Positions 24,601 through 36,091 are shown, numbered from the stretch's first letter. The stretch is DNA of 64,000 bases from Amoebophrya sp. A120 (GCA_905178155.1 CAJINV010000001.1:9817865-9881864); one strand, 5' to 3'. Notes: generated by a model not told the origin, from the sequence alone. Made by a program: numbers and translations.

Positions 24601-26420
24601 CCTCGTGCGACACGTCCGCGGCCTCGATGGCCTCCTGCGGGGACAAGTGCTCGGCGATCTCCGAGGAGAGCAACGCGGACTGGTCTTTCAGGTGCTCCAC
24701 GCCGTTCTCCGCCTCGCCCAGGTCGTCCAACGACTTCTCGACCAGGTCGCCCACCATCTTGGACCACAAGTCGCGCTGGCGCTGGGACACCTTGTCGCTG
24801 AATTCCTGGGTCTCCTTCAACGCGGAGTCAAGCTTGTCCCGGGCCTCCCCAAGTTGCTGCCGCAAGGAATCCACGGTTTTCGAATTCATCTGAAAAATTG
24901 ATGATGTTTCAGATACTTGATCAAGTTCAAGTGTAAGGAGGTACTAGTACTTACAATATGGATGCAATTTCCAATTTCTCTGCAGGTCCAAAATCAACAG
25001 AAGACGATCATGGAACTCGAAATGCATAGGCATAGCGTGAAAATAGTCAATTTTCGTTCATTACACCGAATCCAAAATAATTGCATTTCCATCCATTCAT
25101 ACCAGCGCGCTCTGTTCCAGCTCCTGGATTTTGCGTGTGTGCAGCGTCATAGCGGATCCCAAGGACGCCTGGGCGGCTTTCAACCCCTTTTCGATTTCCG
25201 CAGAGAACCGAGCCAGGTCCGCGGGCTTCATCACGTCCATCGCAAACAACTGCCCGGCGGCCTGCGAGTCCTTGACCCGAATGAAGGACCGTTCCGCGTT
25301 GCTGGCGGCCAGCACCGACCCGTTCACGGACTCAGACAGTTTGCGTTCCTGACGCGTCTGTTCCATAACCTGCTTTCGCTTCTCCTCTTGCTCCAAGCGC
25401 TTCGCCTCGTTCATTTGTCGCTGAGCTTCCATCTGGTCGATGCTTCCAGGAGCGGAGTTGCTCGGGTTCACAATACGCGTCTGCGCCAGCTTCGTGGGTC
25501 CCGCCTGACCAGCCTGTGCCTGAAACCCGGCTCCCACACCTTGGGTTTGCCTGTAGAGTTGTTGTAGTCAAGTGGCATCACTACATGATGTAGTACTATT
25601 TAGTACTTTACTTCCGAAGAAGGTAAATTTGTATCTGGTAAAACGAGACAAGCAGGTCGTGAAAGATGCAGATGAATATACAACAAAAAAACATATATTT
25701 CTTTACTGTGCATTCGTGTAACCGCCTGGCGCGTTCCACGCACCGCCCTGGGCAGGTGGCGATCCCATCGGGGGCTGTGCACCGCCGCACTGCTGCTGCT
25801 GCTGCTGAGCCTGGGCACCGCCGAGGGGCGCCATGTTGGGGTTGTTCGGGTTCTGGTATGCTGGGGTGGTCTTCTGCATCTTGGTTGCGGCACCACCAAC
25901 GGCCTCACCGGGTCGCTTCTCCGCGCCAGTGCACTTGGACAGAGTCACCTGGGGTGATAAGGAAAAGCATGGATCGAAATCGAATCAAGAACGAAACCTA
26001 GTATAGGTACATTATCAATGCACAAGGTCGTGACAATGATTCACGTAGATACGACCAATGGTGGCGAGCAAGTCGCAAGCAACCGCGAGGACTAATACTT
26101 CTATTCAAGAATGAAACACTGCGTACCTTCTTGTTGACATCTCCGTGCCAGGGAACACGCCAGCCGGAATGCGGAGGCATGTTGGATGTGGCCGTGGACA
26201 TGGCCCACACGTTGCTGCCACCGACTTCCGGGGCCACCCACCAACCGCGCAGCTGCACGCCATCACGTTCATCCCAGTAGTAAATCATCACGCTCTGGTT
26301 GCCCGAGTCGATCTTCTTGAAGGTCGGCTTCCCATGGTTCACGCCCGGGGCCCGCATATACGACCCGTTCAAGTCGAGGAGCTCCCCCTCGTACCCTTCG
26401 AATTTAATTTCGCCCGCCAT
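18685..26420 (-). CDS. Coiled-coil protein with an N-terminal GWW-type domain and SH3-like C-terminal modules
   Basis: Function unknown. I join exons 26420-26127, 25948-25707, 25550-25103, 24889-24327, 24192-23706, 23550-23089, 22875-22657, 22506-21968, 21692-21515, 20298-20002, 19842-19423 and 19137-18685, giving about 1,533 residues. Residues 1-98 form a compact domain with IYYWDERDG, GWWVAPEVGG and SGWRVPW; I recall similar domains from dinoflagellate proteins. A Gln/Pro-rich linker follows (99-179). Charged coiled coil fills about 180-680. Modules with DGKAGFVTVSN, DGWVTIYD and RGWMTVFD near 905 and after 1400 look like SH3b-type strands. The exon 8/9 junction is an introner-type intron (21693-21975). 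Two joins are uncertain: the 1.2-kb intron 21514-20299, where the frame could instead stop at 21503 and a second gene begin, and the donor ending exon 11 (GTGGGT is chosen over GTAGAA). All other junctions are GT-AG with matching phases. Confidence 0.7.
20299..21514 (-). other. Unusually long intron or intergenic gap
   Basis: This 1.2-kb stretch separates two coiled-coil blocks of the preceding model. The left block can end with donor AAGAAG|GTAGCA in phase 0 and the right begins after CTATAG in phase 0, so an intron is allowed. It is several times longer than the other introns here. No gene or repeat is seen inside. If it is intergenic, the first protein ends KKVAA and the second would start near 20263 with MSELNTLIDQAK. 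Confidence 0.4.
21693..21975 (-). mobile_element. Introner-like element, copy A, acting as an intron
   Basis: A 267-base element (21701-21967) lies between two copies of the 8-mer TAGCTCTT at 21693-21700 and 21968-21975. Its ends are inverted repeats sharing the core AATATGTCTGGGTCTGG / CCAGACCCAGACATATT. Removing the element plus one 8-mer joins ...NNVKSY to LQKRE... in frame within the coiled-coil gene, and the combined exon length (717) is a multiple of three. No cut point inside the duplicated 8-mer gives GT-AG ends; AG-AG, GC-GA and CT-AG are among the possibilities. It lies in the same orientation relative to its gene as copy D. Confidence 0.85.
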
Positions 26421-27752
26421 TGTCGTTTAAGTTGACAGTTTTTTGATTTTTCTTGGAAAAAATAGAACAAGAACTCAAGAATGACAGGAGTAAAGAAAGA
26501 GACTTACTACCCAGGTTCAAAAAAAAAAAGATGCAGGAGCAAATTTGACCCTAAAAAATGTTGTTGTGAGAATGAGTTTTTTTGAGCGCGGATCAAGCCC
26601 GTCGCATCAGAAAGGTCACTTCTTTTTTTCAGAATGATCAAAAAACTTTTATAGCAATGGCAAAGGATCGACGTTCGTTAAATTCGGCTGTAAAGTGCAG
26701 GCACTCGACCTGGTAAGGCGTTTTGGGTGGAAAAATTGATCTGAAAAGTCCCAGATCGAAAATAAAAAAATCACGGTAGAATGACGGATCTTGGTTTGTT
26801 ATTCTTAACGACTTTTCTTATAGATACGAAATTGCGCTTCTTTGCGTTCTTGCTTATGCTGTAAACGGAAAGATCTCTTCGTTCGCCTCGTTTTGCTATC
26901 TGCTTGAGGAGCGGAGATAAAAATACTTTCGAAAGCATGTACTTTTGACTCGATCTGTCTGTCTGGACACGAAATTCGCCGGGGGTGCGATGGGGAAAAA
27001 GGCTAGATGAAAAATCAATGGAGCTGTCAATGATTTGAGTTGGATGTTTGTGTTAGTTGCATTGGCAATTCGGATTTTGACGTCACAGAGGAACAAGCGA
27101 TATGATCTACGTATTTGCTGGAGGATCTTCTTCTGTTTCGAAACCAATTTGAAAAAAATGCTCGTTTATTTTGAAGTACCACTTGAAATTCCATGATCTC
27201 AACCAAATGAACGAGGACCGACACTTGATCGCATGAATAATCTCTTGCTGCAGGTGGAACATTTATTCCGGTTTTCTGCTAAGCACCACCACGGCACGGG
27301 CTAGCAGGGCATAGGGGCCTAATTTGTTTACTTTTGCTTTCTGTCTCTGTGCTGGGTTCTACGACTTCTGCTTGAGCACTCAAGAGGGACTAATTTCCAT
27401 GTACGAGGAGCGCAAGCATGGTCGCGCAAGAAGGCACAACACTTGTACACGTTGGCTATTGGGGTTAAGACCTTCTTTTTTTCTTCTGACTGTGTCACTA
27501 GCAAATGAGACTTTGCCAAGAGGAACAGAATGGAGTTGAAATTAGCTCTCGCAATTAAATTTTTGTATCGGGCAGTAGTGCATTCTAACAAGACCTAGAA
27601 CTTGGACAACTTGAACTTCCAGAAGTTTCAAAAGCTGTCGCGAGGACCACAACATCATAGTCAAATGCACGAAACCGTAGATAAAACGAAAGCCACCGTA
27701 GCAGCGGCGCGCCTGCTGTTGAAACACGACTCCAACTTTTGCTGCGCCGGGG
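26421..27752. other. Intergenic region, no gene recognised
   Basis: Roughly 1.3 kb between the coiled-coil gene and the SET gene. AT-rich, with an A-tract at about 26520 and a few frames of 60-90 codons lacking domains. Confidence 0.5.
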
Positions 27753-30054
27753 CTACGCACAGATACTGTTGAAATTCTGCTGTGCGGCGTGCCACTTATT
27801 TTGCGGGGCCACCGCGTAGGGGTGCGCTGGGCCGCAGAGAATCGCGAGCTGGCACTGCGATTTCCGGTACATATTGATGATTTCCGCGTAGCGCGACCCC
27901 GAATTCCGATGGTTTTTCCGCGTCGCCGCGAGCACCGCCGCCCCGTGGGACGAGGCGCCCATGAGCTTCTTATAGTTCGCCGCTTGCTGGATCTGCTTCT
28001 GCAGGTCGTCGGCGAGCTCTTCCAGCCCCCAGGCCCACACGAACGTGGGGCGCGGGTAGACGCGCGCGTGGTACTGGACCTTACGTTGGGCGTGGATCAT
28101 CGCCACGTCGTTGTCCCTCTCCCGGTAGTACTCCCACAGCAAATGGTCGCACACAAACACGCACCAGTGGTTCTCGTGGAAAAAATCCAAACTTGCGTTG
28201 TACACGAGCTCCACGTCGTTCGGGTTGTTTTTGTCCAGCTGCTCGATCCGAGCCACGTACTCCGGCTCTAGGGACAGGCACTGCTCCTTTTCCGCGTCCT
28301 TGCACGCCTCCGCGCACACGTCGCACGCGGTGAGCTGGGGCGTGCTCCCGTTCTCGACGAAGTAGTGCGCCCCGCTGCGGCATTTCAGACACCGGAAGCC
28401 GCGGCACACGTCCACGCGGAGATTGCAGCGGCTGCAGGAACAGCTGTTTTGTTTTAGTGATTCGTGCTTCCGATTCGTTTGATGCTCTTTTGAATTTTAT
28501 TTCCACTTTTTTATTATTTGTTTCGCGAGCGATGTTAACGCTACAAGCCATGAAAATCTAGATGATGATAAACGGAACGAGACTGACTAGGGTGTAAAAA
28601 TGAAAACGGAATCTAGCACGGGATAATTATACCGGAATTTCCAATTTTCCAGTTTCTTCCGTCTGACATTCGTTGACTTCAGCAGGTCTTCGTCCTGTAA
28701 ATACGATATCGTCACTTCCGCTCCTGGCTGGAGTGTGACGCGCGCTCGCAAGACGAACGACTCATCGTCTCCGTAGGTCCAACAGCAGGTGGGATCGCAG
28801 CCGTGCGCGGCCATACTGATCCGGTTGTAGAGCACCAACCCGTCCTCGCTGTGGTGTCCGAAGCTGTTGTACCGCCACGCGTTGACAAGGTTCTGCAGCA
28901 CGCGCCCCGTGAGTTGGGCGCGGCCCGGGGGAAGCGACAAGCTGGGGACGGAGTCGAGCAGTTCCAATATTCGAATCACGTCTCGTGAAGTTTCTTCATT
29001 TTCCCCATCCGGGACAAATTTGTCGAGCACGACCTGTTTTTGAAGAGAGAAGTTGGATGAACCCAATTTCAGTTTCTTCATTATGATTCCAGCAACCCGA
29101 AGATGCGGAGTACCACGATCGCTCAATGCGCAACAAACTGAAGCACTTATTTACAAGTGGTCTTGTCTTTACTACGGAAATGCAAATGCGGCTGGCAGAA
29201 GCAGGGCGCGCGTACGACGTGTACAAAAGCGATGGGCGGCAGCTGCATGCTTCAAGTCTCGCTGTTGTACTGCCCTCACGCAGACGGCGCGGCCCTGACA
29301 CAGTAAGCAGAAGCACAGAATTACGTTTCATAAATCCGCTTCACCATGAATATTTGCACTGTCGTTGGATCAATTTGAGTCCGGCGATGAAGCAGAAACA
29401 CAAGAACAATTTTACTTTCACGTCTGCGTCCTCCAGGGTAAACCAGGTGAGCACGGCTGCGTAGTGAAAGCTGGTGGTTCCTAGCTGGAAGGCTTCTTTC
29501 TCATTTTCCTTCACCAAGGCGTCCCAAAAACCTCGATTTTTCGATGGTATTGCCACGAGTGTGGGCTTCTCGATGAAGAGCACCGATCCAGACTTTACGT
29601 AGTGTCGGGTGAAAAGGCACCTCCCCTTGCCGGGGAGGTCCTCCACGAAGCTCGAATCTTCGATCTGCTGCCAGGACGATGGTCGACTGTCGTCCGTGAC
29701 CTGCGCAATGTGAGGATGCATTCTGCTCCTGTTTGTTCTACTGCTTCGACCAACAAAGGAAAAAAGTATTAAAGTCTGTTCAGTGCAGAATAACATGATC
29801 TTCGCAGAGTGGACTGTACTAAGTTCGACGCCTTCCAGACTGTAATGCTGCTATACCTTGACAACGTCTTTGATATCGACCACTCGGTCGTTCGTGTCAC
29901 CGTCGTCCCATGCGACAGTGACTTTTGTGTCGTCGATTCGTTCCACCACAGCCAGGTACCAGCACCCGTTGCCTGGCCACCTGGCGTGGACACGATCCCC
30001 CATCTGCAGCGCTTTCCGCTGCGAAGAAGACGAAGAGCCGGACATCGGAGACAT
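27753..30054 (-). CDS. Tudor-like plus SET domain protein (putative lysine methyltransferase, SMYD-like)
   Basis: Predicted protein-lysine methyltransferase. Exons 30054-29857, 29700-29416, 29033-28633 and 28443-27753 join in phases 0, 0 and 2 with GT-AG ends, giving 524 residues. Exon 1 is a small Tudor/chromo-barrel-like domain (GDRVHARWPGNGCWYLAVV, then VTVAWDDGD). The SET region begins about residue 75 (GKGRCLFTRHYVKSGSVLF, the usual N-SET strand). It continues in exon 3 with RISMAAHGCDPTCCW, in the position of the NHSCxPN motif, and with LQPGAEVTISYL, in the position of GEEIxxxY. The post-SET cysteines follow immediately as FRCSCSRC across the last junction. The canonical N-H-S-C is replaced by A-H-G-C, so activity is not assured. 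The remaining ~225 residues contain further Cys pairs (CLKC, CDVC) but no clear MYND finger. Histone or non-histone substrates cannot be told from sequence. Confidence 0.8.
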
Positions 30055-31692
30055 CGAAATAAACTTTCGTCGTCGGCGGTGGTCAACGTCTTCTGTTCAT
30101 CGGTTCAGACAGAAGCAGAACTTTGGTCTTTGCGAGTAGTGCAGTTGTTTGTACTTCTCGGCACAACTCGATGAAGAAATTATAGGTCGTACAAGATCTC
30201 GATATAATTCTAGCACCTTTGCTTCTCGAGCGAGTGCGAGTAGAAGTAGATATCCTCCTCGGTAAAATAAGTAACTAACGAGGTCGGCAAGAAAATGCAC
30301 GGAGCGAGGCAACCGTGCTGGCGTTCCTGCCGATTTGTGTCGTAACAAACGAACTCTTCTGTGCAGCCCCGGGGCGGAAGAAGAGCTCAAAAAGTCGCGA
30401 AAGCGCAATCACCGAAAGTGGCTGTGGCGGTAAGTGCGCAATACTTGGGCGAAGTGGTCATCTCGGAAAGGTTGAAGACGTTGTGTTTGTTCTTCGTGCC
30501 GAGACATGCTACTTTCTAAATCTATGTCCTTGTAGATAGTAGAGATACACATAAATCGCAGATAAATCTGATAGATAATTACACGGACCGGTGAAAAAAC
30601 GAATCCGAACGAGCAAGTCCGCAGCGAATCGAAATCATTTGACGTCGGTACGGAGATGCTGTCTGGAAAGGCTTTCCGTTGCTTCTCCGAATACTTCGAA
30701 AAATCTTCGTGGTTTGCTGTACCAACACACGAGAAGCGGGTGATAGTCTTTCAGAGGACACAACGCAGTACTTGTTAATACTTGTCCAAAGTTGTTTGAT
30801 TCGTATATGCTACTGATATGGCTATTTTGTAGTGAAAATAAAATGCGTCTAAAGACAATAGTGCACGACTCAAGCGGTGTATTTACGTGTGCTGTCTACA
30901 TCCCAAACAGTTTCTGTCGTGCAACGGCAACTCTTGATAGGAGCTACAGTTTCAGAAATTCCGTAAGGATGAGAAGTGTTTTGCGTGTTGAGATAAGATG
31001 AACAAGATGCCACTACGTCTACAAGAAAAATTGGTTCAGAGGTATCCTACGGCTCTAGTCACAGCAAAGGCTCTACGTTCCACTTAGACTATACACACAG
31101 TGCAGCCTAGTGGCTGCACACGTACTCCAGCTGACACGACCTGTCGATGTTTGAGTTTGGCAAAGAGAATTGGATTTTGTTCATGTGATGAATGTTGAAA
31201 ATGACGTAACATGGACAGTACGTTCTCAATGCTGACAACTTCACATGGTGTTGACGATGAAAGTAGCACATCGGACTGCGTTTTGCCTCCACTGCAAGTG
31301 CTTCGGCGCAACGCTAATCAATCGGAAGGTCAATGTGAAGATCGCTAAATACATTATACATAAAGATCCTCACTAAATTAGTTCTAGCCTGAAAATGGAA
31401 CACGCGACGCTGCTGTGACGAAGGAGGAGGTCACACTCTCTGCTCCTGCTCTTTTCTTTCACTGACACATCCATGCGATACAGTACCTGGTCGCATTTAC
31501 TTATTATAGCCACAGTGCGTAAAAGCACAGCTATGGAATCGTTGAAAACTGAGCATGTAATCGATGGTGCTGCTACGGATTTAATCCTTCTGCTGCAGTT
31601 CAGAGGTGCGCTTGCCGACAGAGTACGTACTGTGTGGGAGTTCATTTCGCTTCTGGGCCCTAATTTTCAACATCTCTTTCAAGCAGTACTCA
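30055..31692. other. Intergenic region, no gene recognised
   Basis: About 1.6 kb between the SET gene start and the IQ-protein stop. Short frames only. A 103-codon minus frame at 30097-30408 has no features and probably lies in 5' leader sequence. Confidence 0.5.
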
Positions 31693-33405
31693 CTATCCAG
31701 CTGGCAAGTCGGTCACAGCAAGAGTTTCCTCCAAATTTTCATCCTGGTCCGGTGGTGGAGCTGTCTCGAGATTCTCGGCACCGCTTTCTGCCGCCGGCGG
31801 AGGTTCATTCGGGTTGTCTGCCTGTCCCTGCTCTTGGTCTACTCCTGCGCCAACGTCAATAACGAGCTCACCTTTGTCGGTGGCTGCAACATCAACATCA
31901 TCCCCTGCAGTTGTAGGTGCATCATCTATTCTTGCTATGTCCTCCATCTCTGGGGTTCCATCTGGCTGCAGAGGGTTTGGATCTGGGGGCGGTTCTGCGG
32001 GAGCACCACAGCAGCAGCAGCAGCAGGAACGGCGTCGCCGAGTCGCGGTTGAACTCTTGCCGCGCGAGAACCGCATGGACAACGCCTTGCCCATTCGCCC
32101 CGTCATGGATTTCGCTTTTTTCCTTTCTTTCGCTCGGATGAGCCCGGCCTTAAATTTGTCGCACGCCTCCCGTACGAGATTGTCGATGCGCTCTTGCCGT
32201 TGTCGCTTGCCTTCCTCGATCTGTGCTCGCATCATCTCCAACACCTTAAGCTCTACGTTGAAGAGATACGTCGGCTTCGTCCGGCTCACCAGCGGCATTT
32301 CTTCGCCAGTCCTGCGCTTGCGCCGTTTCCGTCTTTCTAGCAGTATGAGGAATTTCTCCTTCGCCTCCTGCACCTTAATGTCGCGTCTCTCGTTCACACT
32401 TTGCCGCCTGCGCTCAATCCCCTTCGCCAACGCTTCCAGGATCTTTTCCTGCGAGAGTGACAGGTGCGTCGGTCGCGTTTTCTTCACCGGCATTTTCCTT
32501 GACCGCTTCTCGTCCGCTTCCCCAAGCGCGTGCACCTGCACCTCAACTTTCAAGTCCATCACTTCGCCCTCGGCCACTGGCTGCTTCGAGGATTGTTTTT
32601 TGCCTCCAAACATACCACCAAACCGACCCCGCTTCTTTTTCTCTTCTTCTGCTTCTTTCCGACGTCGCTCCTCCTCGCGTTCCCGGGCTCGCTTCTCGGC
32701 CATCAACCTGACGCTCTCTTCGCGCGCGTCGCGCTCCGCTTGAAACGCGGCTTGCTTCGACCGCTCCTGGCGCTGAATCGTCCGCGCCGCAGTGTTGCGC
32801 CGGCGCTCTTCCGCTTTGCCATACCGCACCTGCTGCTGCTGGTTTGCGACCTTTTCGCGCTGCGCCCGTTGAATCGTCCGCGCGGCGTGGTCCTTCTGCA
32901 TATCCTGCGACTTACACAGCCGAAACGCGTAGTCCGCTCGCGCCTGCTCCTCGCGATCGGCAATCCGCTTTTGCTTGTCTCGGTTCGCCTTCTGGATGGT
33001 TCTGGCCGCTTTGTCCTGCCTCAATGCCTCGGCCTTGCGCCGTTGCCCCATCCGCCACTCCACGTCTGCTTTGGTTCTTCCCTGCTTGTCCCGCGCTCCC
33101 CGCTGAATGGTCCGCGCCGCTCGATCCTGCCGGAACGCAATCACCTCGTCTTTCGCGTCGTTTGCGAAACCAAACGGGTCCTCGTCGACGTCCTCCATGA
33201 AGACGACCCCGGGGCTGTACGACAGCGGCATCAACGGATCCTCCCGCCCCGCGGAACGGGGCGTGAAATACCCGTCAAACTCCGACGGCAACGGCAATCG
33301 CGTGGTGTCCGGCTCCGTCGCGCTGTCCAGCGGGAGCCTCGCACTGGAGCACACGCTTCGAGGAGTATCCCCCATCCGGAAATACGAGAACATCGCACCG
33401 AGCAT
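31693..33405 (-). CDS. IQ-motif protein with four AARTIQ repeats and a six-Cys run
   Basis: Likely calmodulin-binding scaffold. One intronless frame of 570 residues starts MLGAMFSYFRMGD. Four short helical IQ-type motifs, each AARTIQ followed by Arg or Lys, lie near residues 96, 133, 174 and 206, spaced about 35 residues apart and embedded in basic, charged helix (for example RDKQKRIADREEQARAD). A long charged region follows (EREEERRRKEAEEEKKKRGR at about 245-265). Around residues 480-490 there is a run of six cysteines directly after RRRRS, encoded by a TGC repeat; such a basic-plus-Cys patch could be palmitoylated. The C-terminal ~90 residues are acidic and Pro-rich. The N-terminal ~75 residues are polar and probably disordered. 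The IQ motifs are the incomplete AxxIQR type, so partner and calcium dependence are open. Confidence 0.85.
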   Translation of the reverse strand: MLGAMFSYFRMGDTPRSVCSSARLPLDSATEPDTTRLPLPSEFDGYFTPRSAGREDPLMPLSYSPGVVFMEDVDEDPFGFANDAKDEVIAFRQDRAARTIQRGARDKQGRTKADVEWRMGQRRKAEALRQDKAARTIQKANRDKQKRIADREEQARADYAFRLCKSQDMQKDHAARTIQRAQREKVANQQQQVRYGKAEERRRNTAARTIQRQERSKQAAFQAERDAREESVRLMAEKRAREREEERRRKEAEEEKKKRGRFGGMFGGKKQSSKQPVAEGEVMDLKVEVQVHALGEADEKRSRKMPVKKTRPTHLSLSQEKILEALAKGIERRRQSVNERRDIKVQEAKEKFLILLERRKRRKRRTGEEMPLVSRTKPTYLFNVELKVLEMMRAQIEEGKRQRQERIDNLVREACDKFKAGLIRAKERKKAKSMTGRMGKALSMRFSRGKSSTATRRRRSCCCCCCGAPAEPPPDPNPLQPDGTPEMEDIARIDDAPTTAGDDVDVAATDKGELVIDVGAGVDQEQGQADNPNEPPPAAESGAENLETAPPPDQDENLEETLAVTDLPAG

Positions 33406-34429
33406 GGTGGAGGAAAAAGTTCTGAGCCTGCCAGCAAAGAGTCTAGGGAAAGTGTATCAAAGGATTCATTTTCAAAACGTGCACAATGCGCGGAATGAAT
33501 GCTAGTACTAGTTTGAGTTTCGACATCGTCCGCAAATACTTGCGTTACAATCAGAAATAATGTATGTGTGCGCGGTGACTAAGACTTACTAAAAGTGGTA
33601 GCACTAGCATCACATGCTGAGTACAAAAAGTGTTCATATCCTAATAGCGTGCGCGCACGGGCGCAACGACCGCGTAGTGTAGGGGATTTCTATCTGGTTT
33701 CCTGGATTGTAGTTCCAAGGGGTTTTCGCGGGAGGAAACTGTGTTTCAGATGAAATTGAAATCAAATATCTAATTGTTGACGAAATTCCAACTTCATCAT
33801 CGCCGGTGCAACTGCAAAAGCGCTATGAGTCTTACTTTACATACTAGAAGCGCTAGATGAAGGTCCTTGAACGATTTCACGATGTCATAAATTGCACGAC
33901 AACCGAAACAAAGTGCTAGTTCTAGTTGTACTGTTGTTTGCAAAACACAGCCGCGCACCGACTTCACAATCGGCGAACCGATTGTGTTGGGTACGACTTT
34001 CTCACGAACCGATCGATGTTTTGTCATCTCTTTTGTGTGTATTCTTCATCTACCTCCATCTGTAGGTAAGGAAGTGCTAATAAGACGGTGGCAGCAGACC
34101 GATAGAAGATGCCAAAATCCTTCTCTTCTTCATCACCATACAAACTTTCGTTCGCGGCAAGTGGCTAATTGCGTTTTCGCGAAAACGAACACTGTTAGAA
34201 CCTAAAAGTGATGCTTGACGTAGCTAAGTACAGAAGCCATCGGACTGAGAGAGTGCGTTCATTTAACTGGTGGCGACGCCAACCGCCAATCACACTTGTG
34301 GTGCCTTGCCGAAGCATGCACACAAGATACTCGCAGCAGCCGGCCTGCTTAAACGGGGCCATGGGTGAGCCACATCCATCAGCGAAACCGCATCTTCGTC
34401 AATGAACACTATAACACGGCGGTCGGATT
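33406..34429. other. Intergenic region, no gene recognised
   Basis: AT-rich leader and spacer upstream of the IQ-protein gene, leading into the GC-rich island. No supported gene. Confidence 0.5.
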
Positions 34430-35825
34430 AACGGGCACACAGGCCCGGCGCCAGCCGCGGGCGGCCAGGCAACAACAGCAGGGCTGGCAGAACGCCACAA
34501 ACCGCGCGCCCTGCCGAAGACGTGCGCGGCAGGCCCCGGCGGCCCTTGCGCACTACGAAACTCCTGCGCGCGCGCCAGCCTACCAACCACGAGCAGGGGC
34601 GGGGGCCCCACACCCCACGGCGCCGCAGCCCTGTCGCCGCGCGGTGCCCGCCGGGCTGAGCGGGCCGGGCCCCCGGGGCCAGCGCGCCGGCCCCGACGGA
34701 CGCGGACCCGGCGACCGCGCGCAACCTTTCTGGGCAAACCCAACGCGCCACGCTGCGCGTCCCTGCATTGATTCCTTCCTTCGCGAAGGCCCGCGGCGCA
34801 TTCCAGGACACCCACCGGAGTTTTCTCGCGGATCACACGGCCCCGGGAGGGCAGCGATCGCGTTCGCGAGAACACGCGCCACCGCAGAGGTCCCGGGCCC
34901 GTCGGGCGCAGCTACGCTGATGCGGCGCACACGTCCGGAGAACGAGCACGCGCGGGCTTCTTTACGCAACGGGGGCCACGAGGGTGCAGCCACGCAAATA
35001 CAGCATCGCGAGCGCCTCGCTTTTCCGCGGGGGCGCCAGCCGAATTGTGGGCAGGCACCCAATGGATGCTCCCAAGGCCCAACCGGGGCCGGCGCGTTGG
35101 GCGAGTCGCGCCGGCCCGCGTTCGGCACGATTGCCCGGGCGTACCCCCGGCGGGCGACCGGTGGCGCCGAGGTCTCCCTTGGTCTGCGTCTCCAGCTGCG
35201 CCAGGATGAGTGCCGACGGATCTAATGCGCGCACGCTAAAGCCGTGCTGCTCGAGATACGATCTGAACGCCAAGTACCAGCACCATGGTGCGTCGGCCAG
35301 TTCGTAGACTGACCGCCGGCCGGCCCTGCCCTGCCCCTGCCCCGCCGCCGATGGTTCGCACCGGAATAGCCGAGGTCCCCATAGGGGTCGGCCATGGGGA
35401 ACAGCAGCCCTTTCCGGGCGCCCGCAGCCCTAGCGGCCGGGCCGCTGCATGGCCCGCAACGTAGCCAGTCGCGGGGCCTCTCCTCTTTCCTAGAAGGCGG
35501 CCGCTTAGCTACTTCCTGCCGATCCGAGTCGGGCCGGCGCAGCAAGGCCCCCGCCGGGCGGGCAGCGTAAGTACTGCGCGCCCTCAGTTCTGCGCGCCCC
35601 GTGCGGGCAGCGTAAGCACTCGCCAAGGTACGACGCAAACGCGCTGCAAGTCGCCGACAAGCAGCCCACTCCGCGCATCCGTCTCGGCGAGGGCACCAAC
35701 CGCCGGCCCCGCCGAGCGGTAGACGAGCACCGCCAAGCGGCAGAAGCCAAAAACGCCCGGCCCGCGGCGCTTAAGGGCGCCCCGAGGGCGGCGGCGCGTT
35801 CTCGTCTGCACCTATAGAGACGGCC
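34430..35825. other. GC-rich island, coding status unclear
   Basis: Base composition rises abruptly at about 34430 and falls again near 35825. All six frames are open for long stretches, including a 286-codon plus-strand frame (34365-35225) and 182- and 158-codon minus-strand frames. They are all dominated by Ala, Gly, Pro and Arg, as expected when GC richness removes stop codons. A 14-base word, gcgggcagcgtaag, occurs at 35558-35571 and 35603-35616. I see no domain, splice structure or RNA gene. It resembles in composition the GC-rich insertion at 55827-56860, suggesting a similar inserted sequence, but I found no long shared stretch by eye. Confidence 0.5.
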
Positions 35826-35845
35826 GACGCGAAGAGTTGCGGAGG

Positions 35846-35866
35846 ATCATCATCATCATCATCATC
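35846..35866 (+). repeat. ATC microsatellite, seven units
   Basis: Seven perfect ATC trinucleotides stand directly after the GC-rich island. Confidence 0.9.
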
Positions 35867-36091
35867 TTCAACCAAGAACGACCTAGCTGCCTTCGCAGTT
35901 GATGGAGGAACACATCTGAGCTTGTTGGAGAACCTAACTGACGCCGAGGCAGGTGACGAACTTTAGCTTGCTTGTGTTATATTACGCGACAGCTGTGCTC
36001 AAAACTATGGGCGAATCGACTTACAGTTAATGATCTTGCCAGTTCTTCACACCACTTTCACTTTGCGCACCGTTTTTTTTCACGTGAAAAA

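Noticed and set aside
28081-28443. MYND zinc finger in the SET protein
   Set aside because: Several Cys pairs are present, but their spacing does not follow the MYND pattern; the first cluster is better explained as post-SET.
34365-35225. 286-codon plus-strand frame in the GC-rich island
   Set aside because: Composition is Ala/Pro/Gly/Arg noise, the opposite strand is equally open, and it would be the only plus-strand gene.
35836-35850. The words GCGGAGGATCAT resemble the 3' end of small-subunit rRNA
   Set aside because: The match is short and imperfect, and it runs into an ATC microsatellite. No rRNA sequence precedes it.
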